In this document: in pieces, positions 1-8,670 of the stretch | How the letters are laid out: each line of letters begins with the position of its first letter | How positions within the stretch are numbered: position 1 is the stretch's first letter | Source of the DNA: CAZXCQ01 sp964639275 | GTDB taxonomy: Bacteria > Desulfobacterota > DSM-4660 > Desulfatiglandales > Desulfatiglandaceae | NCBI GenBank assembly: GCA_964639275.1 | Contig: CAZXCQ010000020.1 | Location: 1-36,945, forward strand | Length of the DNA stretch: 36,945 nt | Direction of reading: 5' to 3' | Position numbers and translations under genes: made by a program | The notes under the pieces: model-generated | Databases searched by the model: none | What the model was told of the DNA's origin: nothing | Seen by the model: only the letters and a program-made list of their open reading frames with translations

Positions 1-228
1 CTGAATACCTGTCCCGAGGCCACAGAAGACCACATTAATTGCAAACCCCCTCCAGGTCTTATGATCACCAAATATCCTTTTTCGCCTGAAGCTCAGACCA
101 AAATCAAGCGGTCTATAGAGCCAACTCAGCCAGCCGTACCTTATGCAGAGGCCTTGGGCAACAGCCGCCAGGAGGAGGGGGGAGCCCAAAAACATGAGCT
201 GGCATGTCATTTCCAGCATGAGTGCCAT
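1..228 (-). CDS. CDP-archaeol synthase (CarS/DUF46)-like membrane protein, partial
   Basis: The first 76 codons are visible and the rest lies beyond position 1. ATG at 228-226 directly follows the TAA of the radical SAM gene, so the two are co-transcribed. The visible part has a hydrophobic N-terminal helix (about residues 10-25) and then the family signature RPLDFG...RKRIFGDHKTWRG (about residues 40-63), which I recognise from the CDP-archaeol synthase/DUF46 family. That family uses CTP to activate a lipid alcohol, and in archaea the product is CDP-archaeol. Bacterial homologues exist with unproven substrates. Several in-frame ATGs lie near the start and none has a strong ribosome site, so the exact start is uncertain. 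Family assignment is firm; substrate is unknown. Confidence 0.75.
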   Translation of the reverse strand, partial: MALMLEMTCQLMFLGSPLLLAAVAQGLCIRYGWLSWLYRPLDFGLSFRRKRIFGDHKTWRGFAINVVFCGLGTGIQ

Positions 229-1389
229 TTATGAGATGCCAAAAAAATGGGCGTAGGCATGTTTGGTTACCCATTGTATGGAATAACGAAATGACCGCGT
301 ATAGTGGTTCACCTGAAAATTGCAGGTGGAAATACAATGGGGGGTGCACCCATTTTTTTGTTTGGCCAGCCTTTCGGGATCGAATCTGGGTCCATCGTAA
401 ATGCTCCCCCAATTCTCCTCTGAGCCGTATAGTTCAAAACAGGGGGCAAAACTACCGTCCAGCCGGATTATCATAGAAAGCTCCCCGGCCCGGCAGGGCC
501 AGGGCGGCAACTGGTGGCGAACGAACAGCTTCATGGCCTGCAGGTGCTCGACTGAGTTGACCATGGTGAAGCCTTGAAGGTTTTTTTCGATCAGCCAATC
601 TATGAGCTCATCCACCGCATCAACCCCATCCTCTGTGATCCATCCGCCATCGAGTTCATAGTCGTAATCATCATATTTGATGACCGGAGGTTCATTGATA
701 TGGTAGTCGGTTGCAATCCCATAGCCATGTGCTATCTCGGTAAGCCTCCTGGCATCTTCCAGGTTATTTTGGGTAATATTGATATTTAGAAAGGTGATAT
801 ATCCATATTCCTTTTCCTTTTTTACCAAATATTCGAACTGTCTTTTTATACGGTCGAATGACTTTGGTATCCCCTTGCGGGAGTCTAGCGTATCAACAGC
901 CAGATTTATCGTAGATACCCCCGCCTCCCCTATTTGATTGATAAATTCTTTATCCAGGAGGATCCCGTTTGTGGGTAGATAGACAAAGAAACCCTTGTCT
1001 GTGGCATAACGCGTCAGGTCGATGATAAAGTCCTTGCGGACGAGTGGTTCTCCCCCCATATAGGCCAATACCTTGCAGCCTACCGATTCCAGCCAGTCGA
1101 CTGCATCCGTTGCCACCTCCATGGTCATGCCCGGGGTTTGCTTACCCCTGCTGTAACAATAGTGGCAACTTAGATTGCAATTGAGGTCTGTATAGAGAAA
1201 GCAAAGGACTGGCACGAATCTTTCTTTGCGGATTCTCGATTTCATGTAGGGAAGAAGCCAGCTTCGGTAGGCCCGGCTCAAATTCTTAAGGTGATAGCAC
1301 GTAGCCGGGCCGGTCTTGCCGGACAGGGGGAGCCGGCCGGTCTTTCTGGGGCGATGGTTGGAGAATCTCAAGCCTTGAGAAACACCCAT
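229..1389 (-). CDS. Radical SAM protein with SPASM-like C-terminus
   Basis: A radical SAM enzyme of about 386 residues. The cluster motif CNLSCHYCYSRG (CxxxCxxC) binds the [4Fe-4S]-SAM cluster, followed by the GGEPL motif. The C-terminal part has spaced cysteines (WPCRAGE, APCFELYG, GCTPHCISTC) as in SPASM/Twitch domains that hold auxiliary Fe-S clusters. ATG at 1389 is chosen because a G-rich Shine-Dalgarno (AGGGGGGG) precedes it. The frame stays open to 1494, and a later start at 1245 would still keep the SAM domain. It abuts the CarS-like gene, so a lipid- or envelope-related job is possible. A peptide-modifying (RiPP) role was considered, but no convincing precursor was found. Substrate unknown. 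Confidence 0.85.
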   Translation of the reverse strand: MGVSQGLRFSNHRPRKTGRLPLSGKTGPATCYHLKNLSRAYRSWLLPYMKSRIRKERFVPVLCFLYTDLNCNLSCHYCYSRGKQTPGMTMEVATDAVDWLESVGCKVLAYMGGEPLVRKDFIIDLTRYATDKGFFVYLPTNGILLDKEFINQIGEAGVSTINLAVDTLDSRKGIPKSFDRIKRQFEYLVKKEKEYGYITFLNINITQNNLEDARRLTEIAHGYGIATDYHINEPPVIKYDDYDYELDGGWITEDGVDAVDELIDWLIEKNLQGFTMVNSVEHLQAMKLFVRHQLPPWPCRAGELSMIIRLDGSFAPCFELYGSEENWGSIYDGPRFDPERLAKQKNGCTPHCISTCNFQVNHYTRSFRYSIQWVTKHAYAHFFGIS

Positions 1390-1624
1390 TTGAGACCCCC
1401 CCTTTTTTTGTCCTGGTTTGTTTGGTCTTTCGACAAGACAAAAAAGGCCCATACACCTACCTGTCCTTTGGGTCGTGTATGAGCATTTACCCATCCCATG
1501 GATGCATACTCCCTGAGTTTGCCTATATCCACTGAAGTGATCTCGGGTTTTTCACGCAAAATCTGAGAGTTTATTACACCTGTTTACAATATGCTGCCAG
1601 GGTTACAACAAGCCTTCTCTCACG

Positions 1625-2920
1625 CTATATATCATAACTTTCCAACAAAATCGAGGCATTTTGTCCACCAAAACCAAAGCTGTTATTGATTGCCTTTTTG
1701 ATGGACCTGTCTATCGCCGTCCTTGGAACATAGTTCAAATCACAGCCCTCCCCCGGGCTTTCGAGATTTATTGTTGGATGTATCCTCCCCCTTTCTATAG
1801 AGAGCGCGGTTGCGATCGTTTCTATCCCGCCTGATGCACCGATGAGGTGGCCGGTCATGGATTTTGTCGAACTGATTGGTACATCATAGGCATGCCTACC
1901 AAGGGCCTTTTTTACAGCCAATGTCTCGATGGGATCGTTTAACGGCGTGGATGTTCCATGGGCATTGATATAGTCGATCTCATCGGGTGAGGCGGTGCCT
2001 CCCTTTAGTGCGTCCATAATGGCCTTTGCCTGTGCCTCTCCCTCTGGATCGGGCATGGTGATGTGATAGGCGTCTGAGGTGGCCCCGTATCCCGTCATCT
2101 CGCAATAGATATGCGCCCCCCTGTCCAGGGCATGGTCCAGTTCCTCCAGGATGATAATCCCAGATCCCTCTCCCATAACAAACCCGTCCCTCTCTTCGTC
2201 AAAGGGCCTTGAGGCCTTTTCCGGTTCTCCGTTTCTTCTGCTCATGGCATTTAAGGCAACAAAACCGCCGAAGACATAGGGGGTGATACAGGCATCGGCC
2301 CCTCCTGTGACCATGATCTTTTCCTCCCCAAGGAGGATCTGCTTGTATGCCTCTATCATGGCGTGGTTTGAAGAGGCGCAGGCAGTGGATACATTGAATG
2401 CGGTGCCCTTTATCCCGAATTTTATCGTGACATTCACCACCACCGAACATATGTGGACGTGGGGAAGGGCAAAAGGGGAGAGTTTCTCCGGGCCGTTGGA
2501 TTTGAGAAAGCGTTTATGCCATTTCTCGCATAGGTCCATATTCTGGGCGCCAACCCCCAGGATCGTCCCTATCTTTTCGCGTGCCAGACCCCTTATGACA
2601 AATGTCCCCGGGGCTTTCCCCTTTTTGACATATTCCAGGTCAAAGCCGGCGTCATCGAGGGCCAGTTTGGTCCCGGCCATGGCAAATTCAGATGTTCTCC
2701 CGAAGTATCTGAAATCCTTGCTTCTCTCAATGAAATCCGTCAATGAGAAATCTTCAACGGTACAGGCGATCTGGCAATTATACTGATCCATATCATAGCC
2801 TTCAAAGTTGATTTTTCTCGCCCCGGATCTGCCGCTGATCAGGGAGGCCCAGAATTCTTCCTTTCCGATCCCTATGGGGGTGACTGGACCCAATCCGGTT
2901 ATCACAGCTCTTTTTTGCAT
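1625..2920 (-). CDS. fabF: Beta-ketoacyl-ACP synthase II (FabF-type)
   Basis: About 431 residues, the usual size of KAS II. It condenses malonyl-ACP with acyl-ACP in fatty-acid elongation in the cytoplasm. The active-site Cys181 lies in NVSTACASSNHAM, and the two catalytic histidines are in NAHGTSTPLND and SMTGHLIGASGG, so all three thiolase-fold catalytic residues are present. A C-terminal NNSFGFGGQNAS glycine motif is typical. ATG at 2920 is preferred over 2953 because AGGAAAGG lies just upstream and the protein then begins MQKRAVITGLG as in relatives. It follows ilvD by 16 bases, which suggests one operon. The sequence around the nucleophile departs somewhat from housekeeping FabF, so a specialised ketosynthase is possible. 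Confidence 0.88.
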   Translation of the reverse strand: MQKRAVITGLGPVTPIGIGKEEFWASLISGRSGARKINFEGYDMDQYNCQIACTVEDFSLTDFIERSKDFRYFGRTSEFAMAGTKLALDDAGFDLEYVKKGKAPGTFVIRGLAREKIGTILGVGAQNMDLCEKWHKRFLKSNGPEKLSPFALPHVHICSVVVNVTIKFGIKGTAFNVSTACASSNHAMIEAYKQILLGEEKIMVTGGADACITPYVFGGFVALNAMSRRNGEPEKASRPFDEERDGFVMGEGSGIIILEELDHALDRGAHIYCEMTGYGATSDAYHITMPDPEGEAQAKAIMDALKGGTASPDEIDYINAHGTSTPLNDPIETLAVKKALGRHAYDVPISSTKSMTGHLIGASGGIETIATALSIERGRIHPTINLESPGEGCDLNYVPRTAIDRSIKKAINNSFGFGGQNASILLESYDI

Positions 2921-2936
2921 AGGGTGCCTTTCCTGG

Positions 2937-4580
2937 CTAGCTTTTTTTGCCATAACAATTGATTCCTGAAAACTTCCGCCTGTATTGCTCCAAAAGGGGG
3001 GTAAGTTCCCTCTCCGGGGGCCTGATGCTGTTCAATCGTTCTTTGATTTCCGCATCATCAAGCTTGACATCCAACCGTCGCTCCGGGATATTTATCTCAA
3101 TGATATCCCCATCCCTTATCGCGCCGATCCTCCCGCCATTATAAGCCTCCATTTCAATATGCCCAACACACGGACCTGAAGTGGCCCCTGAGAATCTTCC
3201 ATCGGTAAGCAGGGCCACCCTCTTGAGCCCGGCCCCCTTTATGGCATCGGTGGGGGTCAACATCTCGGGCATTCCTGGCCCCCCCGCCGGTCCCTGAAAG
3301 GATAGGACCACCACATCTCCTTCATCGATCTTTTTTGCCTCAATTGCAGCCAGGAGGTCTCTTTCCTGAAAAAAGACCTTTGCGGGTCCCGAGAGCACCA
3401 ACATCTCCTTGTCTACGGCGGTCTGCTTTATTACCGCGCTGTGTGCAATATTGCCCTGCAGAACGGCGATACCCCCTTCGGGGTGATAGGGGTTATCCAA
3501 AGGCCGAATCACATTGTTGTTCAGCACCTCTCCCCTCTCCGCGATCTTTGTTATCGACTCCCCCGATACCGTGGGACAGTCCTTTATCAACCCCTTCAAA
3601 CGGCTAAGGACTGCGGGCACACCGCCTGCCCGGTCAATATCTGCCATCTCATAAGGTCCAGAGGGGATAATGGAGCAGAGGTTGGGTGTCTCTCGCGAGA
3701 TCTCGTCAAATAGATCTATTTCAATATCAATCCCCATTTCCCTGGCTATGGCCGGGATATGCAAGACCGTATTGGTTGAACCGCCCATGGCCATATCCAC
3801 CCTTATGGCGTTCCTGAAGGCCTCTGTTGTCATAATATCCCTTGGGGTCACATTGTCCCTTACCAGTTCAACAATCCTTTTCCCCGACTCGTAGGCCTGC
3901 CTCTTCTTCAGGGGGTCCACGGCCAGGGTCGTTGCGCATCTTTCCAGGGACATCCCCAATGTCTCGGTAACAACTGCCATTGTATTTGCCGTATAGAGAC
4001 CCACGCATGATCCAGCCCCGCAGCACATGGCGGGGAGCATCTCTTCCGCTTCTTCGGCCTTTATCTTGCCCCCCTTGACCTGGCCGACAAGCCCAAAGCC
4101 CTCAATGGGGTGGCGTTTTTTTCCCCCTATGAGATTTGCCTTCATGGGGCCGCCCGTGAGGATAATGGACGGGAGATTGATCCGGCCCGCTGCCATTAGC
4201 ATCCCAGGGGTGATCTTATCACAGTTGGTTACGCCGACCCATCCGTCCAGAGAATGGGAAAGTGTCATAATTTCTATATTGTCGGCAACGTGTTCCCTGC
4301 TTGGAAGGCTCAGCCTCATTTCCACAAACATGGCAATGCCGTCACAGACACCGGGTACCCCCCACTCAAAGGGGACCCCCCCTGCGTCTCGAATCCCCCT
4401 CTTTACCTCGCCGGTCAGCTCGTTTAGGTGGATATGACCGGGAATGATGTCGTTAAAGCTGTTTGCGACACCAATAAAGGGCTTACCTGGGTCAAGATCT
4501 TCTCTCTTAAGACCTGCTGAGATCAACAATGCCCTGTGGGGCAGGGTTTCGATATCTCTCTTCAGTATGTCCGAACGCAT
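2937..4580 (-). CDS. ilvD: Dihydroxy-acid dehydratase
   Basis: About 547 residues. It dehydrates 2,3-dihydroxy-isovalerate and -methylvalerate in valine, leucine and isoleucine synthesis. Motifs VGVTNCDKITPGMLMA and MCCGAGSCVGLYTANTM carry cluster cysteines and the Mg/substrate residues. DGRFSGATSGPCVGH is the C-terminal family signature. The N-terminal stretch FNDIIPGHIHL has PGH where the [2Fe-2S] type has PCN, so it resembles the E. coli oxygen-sensitive [4Fe-4S] type, which fits an anaerobe. ATG at 4580 (MRSDILKRD) is chosen over 4643 because GGAGG precedes it and the longer form would overlap mnmA. It lies 22 bases after the mnmA stop. No other branched-chain gene is in the window. Confidence 0.96.
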   Translation of the reverse strand: MRSDILKRDIETLPHRALLISAGLKREDLDPGKPFIGVANSFNDIIPGHIHLNELTGEVKRGIRDAGGVPFEWGVPGVCDGIAMFVEMRLSLPSREHVADNIEIMTLSHSLDGWVGVTNCDKITPGMLMAAGRINLPSIILTGGPMKANLIGGKKRHPIEGFGLVGQVKGGKIKAEEAEEMLPAMCCGAGSCVGLYTANTMAVVTETLGMSLERCATTLAVDPLKKRQAYESGKRIVELVRDNVTPRDIMTTEAFRNAIRVDMAMGGSTNTVLHIPAIAREMGIDIEIDLFDEISRETPNLCSIIPSGPYEMADIDRAGGVPAVLSRLKGLIKDCPTVSGESITKIAERGEVLNNNVIRPLDNPYHPEGGIAVLQGNIAHSAVIKQTAVDKEMLVLSGPAKVFFQERDLLAAIEAKKIDEGDVVVLSFQGPAGGPGMPEMLTPTDAIKGAGLKRVALLTDGRFSGATSGPCVGHIEMEAYNGGRIGAIRDGDIIEINIPERRLDVKLDDAEIKERLNSIRPPERELTPLLEQYRRKFSGINCYGKKS

Positions 4581-4602
4581 AATCAAAGGTGCCTCCGTAT
4601 TG

Positions 4603-5694
4603 TCAAATTGCCCTTTCAATAATCCCGCCCCCGAACACCACATCGCCTGAATAAAAGACCACTGACTGCCCCGGGGTTACGGATATTTGCGGTTTGTCAA
4701 AAACAATCCTGGCCCTGTTGTCCCCATGCGGGGATAGGGTTGCGCCGGCCTCCTTGTGTTTGAGGCGGATCTTTGCCTTTACGGGATAGGCCCTGTCGAG
4801 CCTGTCGATGGCTATCAGGTTGAGGTTGGCAGCCACCAGACCATCCGAAAAGAGTTCTTCCCTTTCGCCCACCACCACCCTGTTCCCTTGTGCGTCGATC
4901 CGGGTCACATAGAGCGGTCTCTCGGATGAGATGCCTAGTCCTCGGCGTTGGCCGACAGTATAATGGATAATACCGCGATGTCTCCCAAGGATGTTGCCGC
5001 CCTGATCCACGATATCGCCCCCTTTTACCTCATTGCCGGCAAAAAGGATAGAGTAATCGCCCCCGACAATAAAGTCCTGGCTCTCCGGCCGTGTTGCCGT
5101 TTGAAGACCCAAGGAACCGGCCATCTCCCTTATCTTCTTCTTTGTATAAGCCCCTATGGGAAAGAGCGTGGAGGAGAGTTGCCCGGGTGTGAGTGTATAC
5201 AGAAAATAGGACTGATCCTTTGATAGATCCACTGCCCGCTTGAGGAGAAAACGGCCCTCTGATTCGACTATCCGTGCGTAGTGGCCGGTCGCAAAGAGCT
5301 CAAAATCGATCCCCGCCGCTCTCGCCTTATCCAGGAGAAAGCCGAATTTTACCCTTTGGTTGCATACAATGCATGGGTTTGGGGTCTTTCCCGCAAGGTA
5401 TTCATTTCTGAAATATTCGATGACATATTCCCGGTATTCCTCTCTCAGATCTATCTGGTGAAACGGGACGCCAAGTCTCTTGCAGACCAAGGCCGCCATG
5501 TCCACATCCTCTTTCTCACCGGGCCCAAAGCAGGCATGTCTCTGAGATTCCTCTAGGGCCACGGAGCCATCAAATATCTTCATGGTGATCCCCATGACCT
5601 CGTAGCCCTTCTCTTTGAGGATGGCTGCGGCTACCGAAGAGTCTACACCCCCACTCAAACCGACCGCCACCTTTGGCTTCTTATTTCGCTTCAT
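4603..5694 (-). CDS. mnmA: tRNA-specific 2-thiouridylase MnmA-type
   Basis: About 363 residues. MnmA puts sulfur on C2 of wobble U34 in tRNA for Lys, Glu and Gln. The PP-loop LSGGVDSS (residues 13-20) activates U34 with ATP. TPNPCIVCNQRVKFG holds Cys111 at the place of the E. coli first catalytic Cys (C102), with Cys108 forming a CxxC. ATGHYAR is also present. At the place where E. coli has its second catalytic cysteine (SxxICFI, C199) this protein reads ESQDFIVGGDY (204-214) with no Cys. That suggests the CxxC variant, perhaps using an Fe-S or different persulfide route. Family certain; mechanism inferred. It leads the mnmA-ilvD-fabF run. Confidence 0.92.
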   Translation of the reverse strand: MKRNKKPKVAVGLSGGVDSSVAAAILKEKGYEVMGITMKIFDGSVALEESQRHACFGPGEKEDVDMAALVCKRLGVPFHQIDLREEYREYVIEYFRNEYLAGKTPNPCIVCNQRVKFGFLLDKARAAGIDFELFATGHYARIVESEGRFLLKRAVDLSKDQSYFLYTLTPGQLSSTLFPIGAYTKKKIREMAGSLGLQTATRPESQDFIVGGDYSILFAGNEVKGGDIVDQGGNILGRHRGIIHYTVGQRRGLGISSERPLYVTRIDAQGNRVVVGEREELFSDGLVAANLNLIAIDRLDRAYPVKAKIRLKHKEAGATLSPHGDNRARIVFDKPQISVTPGQSVVFYSGDVVFGGGIIERAI

Positions 5695-5922
5695 GTTTTG
5701 GTTATTGGGATAGAAAGGCCGTCACCTCGCGCATTTTGTGGGTCCATTTATAGGGCCTAACCCACCCGTCACTGGAAAATCCAGCGGATGCACCTCCCTA
5801 TCGATCCCTCTAAAATTAATAGCAGTTCGTGTCTCGGGTGTCAAATTGGATGGTGGGATAGAGGGGCCGTTTATCGGGGTTGGGATGGTGGGGCCCTGTC
5901 TGGCCTTATGTGAGGTGTCCTG

Positions 5923-6327
5923 TTAGGTTATCCTGTTGCCATACTTCTTTTCCACCCATTGGATCACCTGCTCCACGGAGAGTCCTTTTTCCAGTCTTTT
6001 TCGGATAAAACGCTTCTCTTCCTGGGCCCCCCGGGGCATGTCGCATTCGCACTCGATCAGCGGGAGTTCCCCGCAACCACCACAGGCACATCTAAACTCA
6101 GAGGCAACGAGCAGGATTTGGCCCTTGAGGTCCTCCTCGGGGGTTGAAGAGGTCTGTTGTATCTCAGCGGTGCTGCTGGGGGCCGGATCCGGGAAAAAAA
6201 TGATCTTGATACCCAGTGCCATGACAAAGGCGATGCTGATGATGGCGACTATCATCCAATAGGGTGGTTCTTTTCTGCCACTCCCGGTCTTCCTTCTGGA
6301 AGCGGCCTTTTTCTTTATGTTTCCCAC
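5923..6327 (-). CDS. CcmH-like Cys-rich membrane protein
   Basis: 134 residues from a GTG preceded by AAGGGACG. It has a basic, charged N-terminus, one transmembrane helix (about 25-47), then an exported domain with FRCACGGCGELPLIECEC followed by a helical segment ending VEQVIQWVEKKYG. CcmH/NrfF proteins of cytochrome c maturation have the same layout: a Cys motif, then helices ending in (E/D)xIxxYxxxRYG. They reduce apocytochrome haem-binding cysteines. Here the motif is CxCxxCx7CxC rather than the classic CxxC, a form I associate with deltaproteobacterial CcmH variants. It is 28 bases downstream of the cNMP-domain gene and ends the Etf run. With many multiheme cytochromes nearby a haem-attachment role is plausible but unproven. 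Confidence 0.6.
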   Translation of the reverse strand: MGNIKKKAASRRKTGSGRKEPPYWMIVAIISIAFVMALGIKIIFFPDPAPSSTAEIQQTSSTPEEDLKGQILLVASEFRCACGGCGELPLIECECDMPRGAQEEKRFIRKRLEKGLSVEQVIQWVEKKYGNRIT

Positions 6328-6355
6328 AGAACGTCCCTTTTTTTCTTGCGGCTGT

Positions 6356-6790
6356 TTATGGGGCAGGGGGTGTCGTGATCTCTTGATAGCACTTTACAAG
6401 CCTTGATCCAATGACACTGGCCAGCCGCTTCATAACGGTCAGGCCATCTGACGGATACTTTTCGAACAACGCTGATAACAGATCACCGTCGATTCTTATT
6501 ACCTTGCTCTTTTTGAGAGTCTTGGCACTGGCAGTGTAGCGATTTGGCTCAACAAAGGCAGACCAGCCAAACAGCTGGCCTGGCTGGTTCACCTGAAAAG
6601 AGGCTTTCTTCTGCCCCTGAATGCTGATATCGATCTCACCCTCTTCCAGGATATATAGATAGTCGGCGACATCTCCTTCTTCAAACAGCACATCTCCGGC
6701 CTGAAAGACCTGTTCCTCAGCGTGTGACGCTATCTTGTTCAGAAAGTGTGAAGAAATCCCTTTGAATAGTTCCACCTCGTTGATGAACAT
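6356..6790 (-). CDS. Cyclic nucleotide-binding domain protein (no HTH)
   Basis: 144 residues comprising a single CRP-type cNMP-binding beta-barrel: AGDVLFEEGDVADYLYILEEG, then GQLFGWSAFVEPNRYTASA and a C-terminal helix. The phosphate-binding cassette (FGW...R-T-A-S-A) is partly conserved. No DNA-binding helix-turn-helix follows, so it is not a CRP/FNR transcription factor and probably acts as a stand-alone sensor or regulatory subunit. ATG at 6790 has AGGAGG upstream. It sits between etfA (24-base gap) and the CcmH-like gene, so it may tune the electron-transfer flavoprotein or a partner. The ligand is not known. Confidence 0.8.
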   Translation of the reverse strand: MFINEVELFKGISSHFLNKIASHAEEQVFQAGDVLFEEGDVADYLYILEEGEIDISIQGQKKASFQVNQPGQLFGWSAFVEPNRYTASAKTLKKSKVIRIDGDLLSALFEKYPSDGLTVMKRLASVIGSRLVKCYQEITTPPAP

Positions 6791-6814
6791 AACGCCTACC
6801 TCCTGTGTTTTCTC

Positions 6815-7792
6815 CTACATTGCCTTCTTGACCTCTTTGATCAGCTCCGGGACGGCCTTAAAGAGATCAGCAACAAGGCCATAGTCTGCCACCTGAAAGA
6901 TCGGGGCCTCTTCGTCCTTGTTGATGGCCACGATCACCTTTGAAGATTTCATGCCAGCCACGTGCTGAACGGCGCCCGATAGACCCACTGCGATATAGAG
7001 GTCTGGGGCAACGATCTTCCCGGTCTGTCCCACCTGGAAGTCATTGTGGATAAACCCCGCATCCACTGCGGCGCGGGTGGCCCCGACAGCGCCGCCGAAC
7101 AGGTCGGCGAGTTCCTCGATGAGCTTAAAGTTCTCAGCCGACTTGAGCCCGCGGCCCCCAGAGACCACCACCCGCGCATCAGGCAAATCAGGCCTTTCAG
7201 AGACTGATCTCTCGAAAGCGTTGAACTCGATCCGGCCAAGCACCTCTGGCGGCGGAGGAACATCAACCTTCTCAACGGGGCTCGAGCGATCCACCGGTTC
7301 AAACGGGTCGAAACCGGTCTGACGCACTGTAACAAGCTCAATTTCAGTGTTTATCTGCACGGTGGCATTCACGTTCCCTGCGTACATAGGGCGGATGTAA
7401 TTAAGCTTACCGTCTTTTAGAAAAAGGCCAATAACGTCGCTGGCCATGCCGGCATCAAGGGCCTGCGAGAGCCGGGGGAGGACATCTTTGCCCGTACTCG
7501 AAGCGGGGCTGACAACGAGCTTATAGCCGCCACTGCGCACTACCTGTTCGATAACCGGGGTCCAGCGCTCGGCCAGGGCGTGATCGAGCCCCGGGGCCTC
7601 TGCCAGGAGCACCCTGTCGGCCCCCAGACGGGTCAGGTATGAACTCTGGCCGCTCAGGTCGTCGCCCAACGCAATGATGGTGTAAGCGCCACCGGTGAAG
7701 GCAGCGACCCGGGAGGCAAAGGTGACGGCCGAGTTTGTCGATTTCTTGACCTCACCGTCGAGTATCTGTGCGATCACAAGTACTTTATCCAT
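6815..7792 (-). CDS. etfA: Electron transfer flavoprotein alpha subunit
   Basis: 325 residues. EtfA carries FAD in its C-terminal domain and, with EtfB, passes electrons from acyl-CoA dehydrogenases towards quinone. The FAD-binding region is clear: VVSGGRGLKSAENF, GATRAAVDAGFI, QVGQTGKIVAPDLYIAVG and a final SGAVQHVAGMKSSKVIVAIN. The N-terminal domain starts DKVLVIAQILDGEVKKST as usual. AAAGGAAACAGAC precedes the ATG and etfB ends 15 bases upstream, so the pair is one transcription unit. No acyl-CoA dehydrogenase or ETF-quinone oxidoreductase lies in the window. Confidence 0.96.
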   Translation of the reverse strand: MDKVLVIAQILDGEVKKSTNSAVTFASRVAAFTGGAYTIIALGDDLSGQSSYLTRLGADRVLLAEAPGLDHALAERWTPVIEQVVRSGGYKLVVSPASSTGKDVLPRLSQALDAGMASDVIGLFLKDGKLNYIRPMYAGNVNATVQINTEIELVTVRQTGFDPFEPVDRSSPVEKVDVPPPPEVLGRIEFNAFERSVSERPDLPDARVVVSGGRGLKSAENFKLIEELADLFGGAVGATRAAVDAGFIHNDFQVGQTGKIVAPDLYIAVGLSGAVQHVAGMKSSKVIVAINKDEEAPIFQVADYGLVADLFKAVPELIKEVKKAM

Positions 7793-7807
7793 GTCTGTTT
7801 CCTTTCG

Positions 7808-8638
7808 CTAAAAGACCCGTGCCTCTTGCTTCAGCCTCTGAACGAGCTCCTCAACCGAGTCCACGATCACACCGGCACCGCGAACCGCAGGTGGCGCAAA
7901 GGAGATCGTATTGACCCTTCTATTGGTATCCACTGCCAGTTCCTTTAAACTGAATCTTTCAAAGGGCTTTTTCTTGGCCTTCATGATCCCGGGAAGTGAG
8001 GCGAACCGTGGGCCCTCCCGATCAAGCTTTTCAGGCGGGGTCACATTATTATTGACGCCTCCTGGGGTCACGATTCGCACGTCAACCGAAATCACGGCCG
8101 GAAACTTCACCGTAACGGCCACACATCCCCCGTCTACCTCCCGGGTGACAACGGCCCGGGAGAGGTCGGGGGGGGTCTCGATCCGGCCGGCAAAGGTGGC
8201 CTGGGGCCAGCCCAGGATCCCGGCCAGGATCTGGGCGGTCTGGTTGGAGTCGCCATCCACGGCCTGTTTACCCATGAGAACGAGCCCCGGCGATTCCTTC
8301 TCGGCCAGCCTGGCCAGGGTGCGGGCGACCACCGTCGCATCCAGGTCGTGGTCCTCCCCGGCGACCAGGATCCCACGGTCAGCACCCATGGCGAGGCACC
8401 ATAGTACCTGGTGGGCGGCTTCTTCCGGCCCTATGCTGACGACCACAATCTCACCGCGCCTTTGGCCCGTGGCTGCATTCTCAAGCAGCCTGAGGGCAGC
8501 TTCGACCGCATATTCGTCGAAGGGATTGGGCTTCCATTCGAGCCCCTTCGTATTGATGGCCTTACCATTGTTATTGACGCTTACCTTGTCGACATTGTCA
8601 GGGTCAGCGACCCGTTTCATTGGAACTATGATTTTCAT
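7808..8638 (-). CDS. etfB: Electron transfer flavoprotein beta subunit
   Basis: 276 residues, first gene of the etfBA run. The signature GKQAVDGDSNQTAQILAGI is present. Its SNQT form resembles canonical (AMP-binding, non-bifurcating) EtfB rather than the electron-bifurcating kind; this is from family knowledge and not tested. The N-terminus MKIIVPMKRVADP is standard. TAGGAGATATAC precedes the ATG. A sigma-54-like element sits 33 bases upstream (8671-8686). The upstream GAF gene ends 69 bases away, so etfBA may have its own promoter. Confidence 0.96.
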   Translation of the reverse strand: MKIIVPMKRVADPDNVDKVSVNNNGKAINTKGLEWKPNPFDEYAVEAALRLLENAATGQRRGEIVVVSIGPEEAAHQVLWCLAMGADRGILVAGEDHDLDATVVARTLARLAEKESPGLVLMGKQAVDGDSNQTAQILAGILGWPQATFAGRIETPPDLSRAVVTREVDGGCVAVTVKFPAVISVDVRIVTPGGVNNNVTPPEKLDREGPRFASLPGIMKAKKKPFERFSLKELAVDTNRRVNTISFAPPAVRGAGVIVDSVEELVQRLKQEARVF

Positions 8639-8670
8639 GTATATCTCCTAATTGAACCTCCGGGAATTTC

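Noticed and set aside
1368..1559. 63-codon TTG-start frame ahead of the radical SAM gene, considered as a RiPP precursor
   Set aside because: No ribosome site, no Cys or leader/core pattern, and it overlaps the chosen start of the radical SAM gene.
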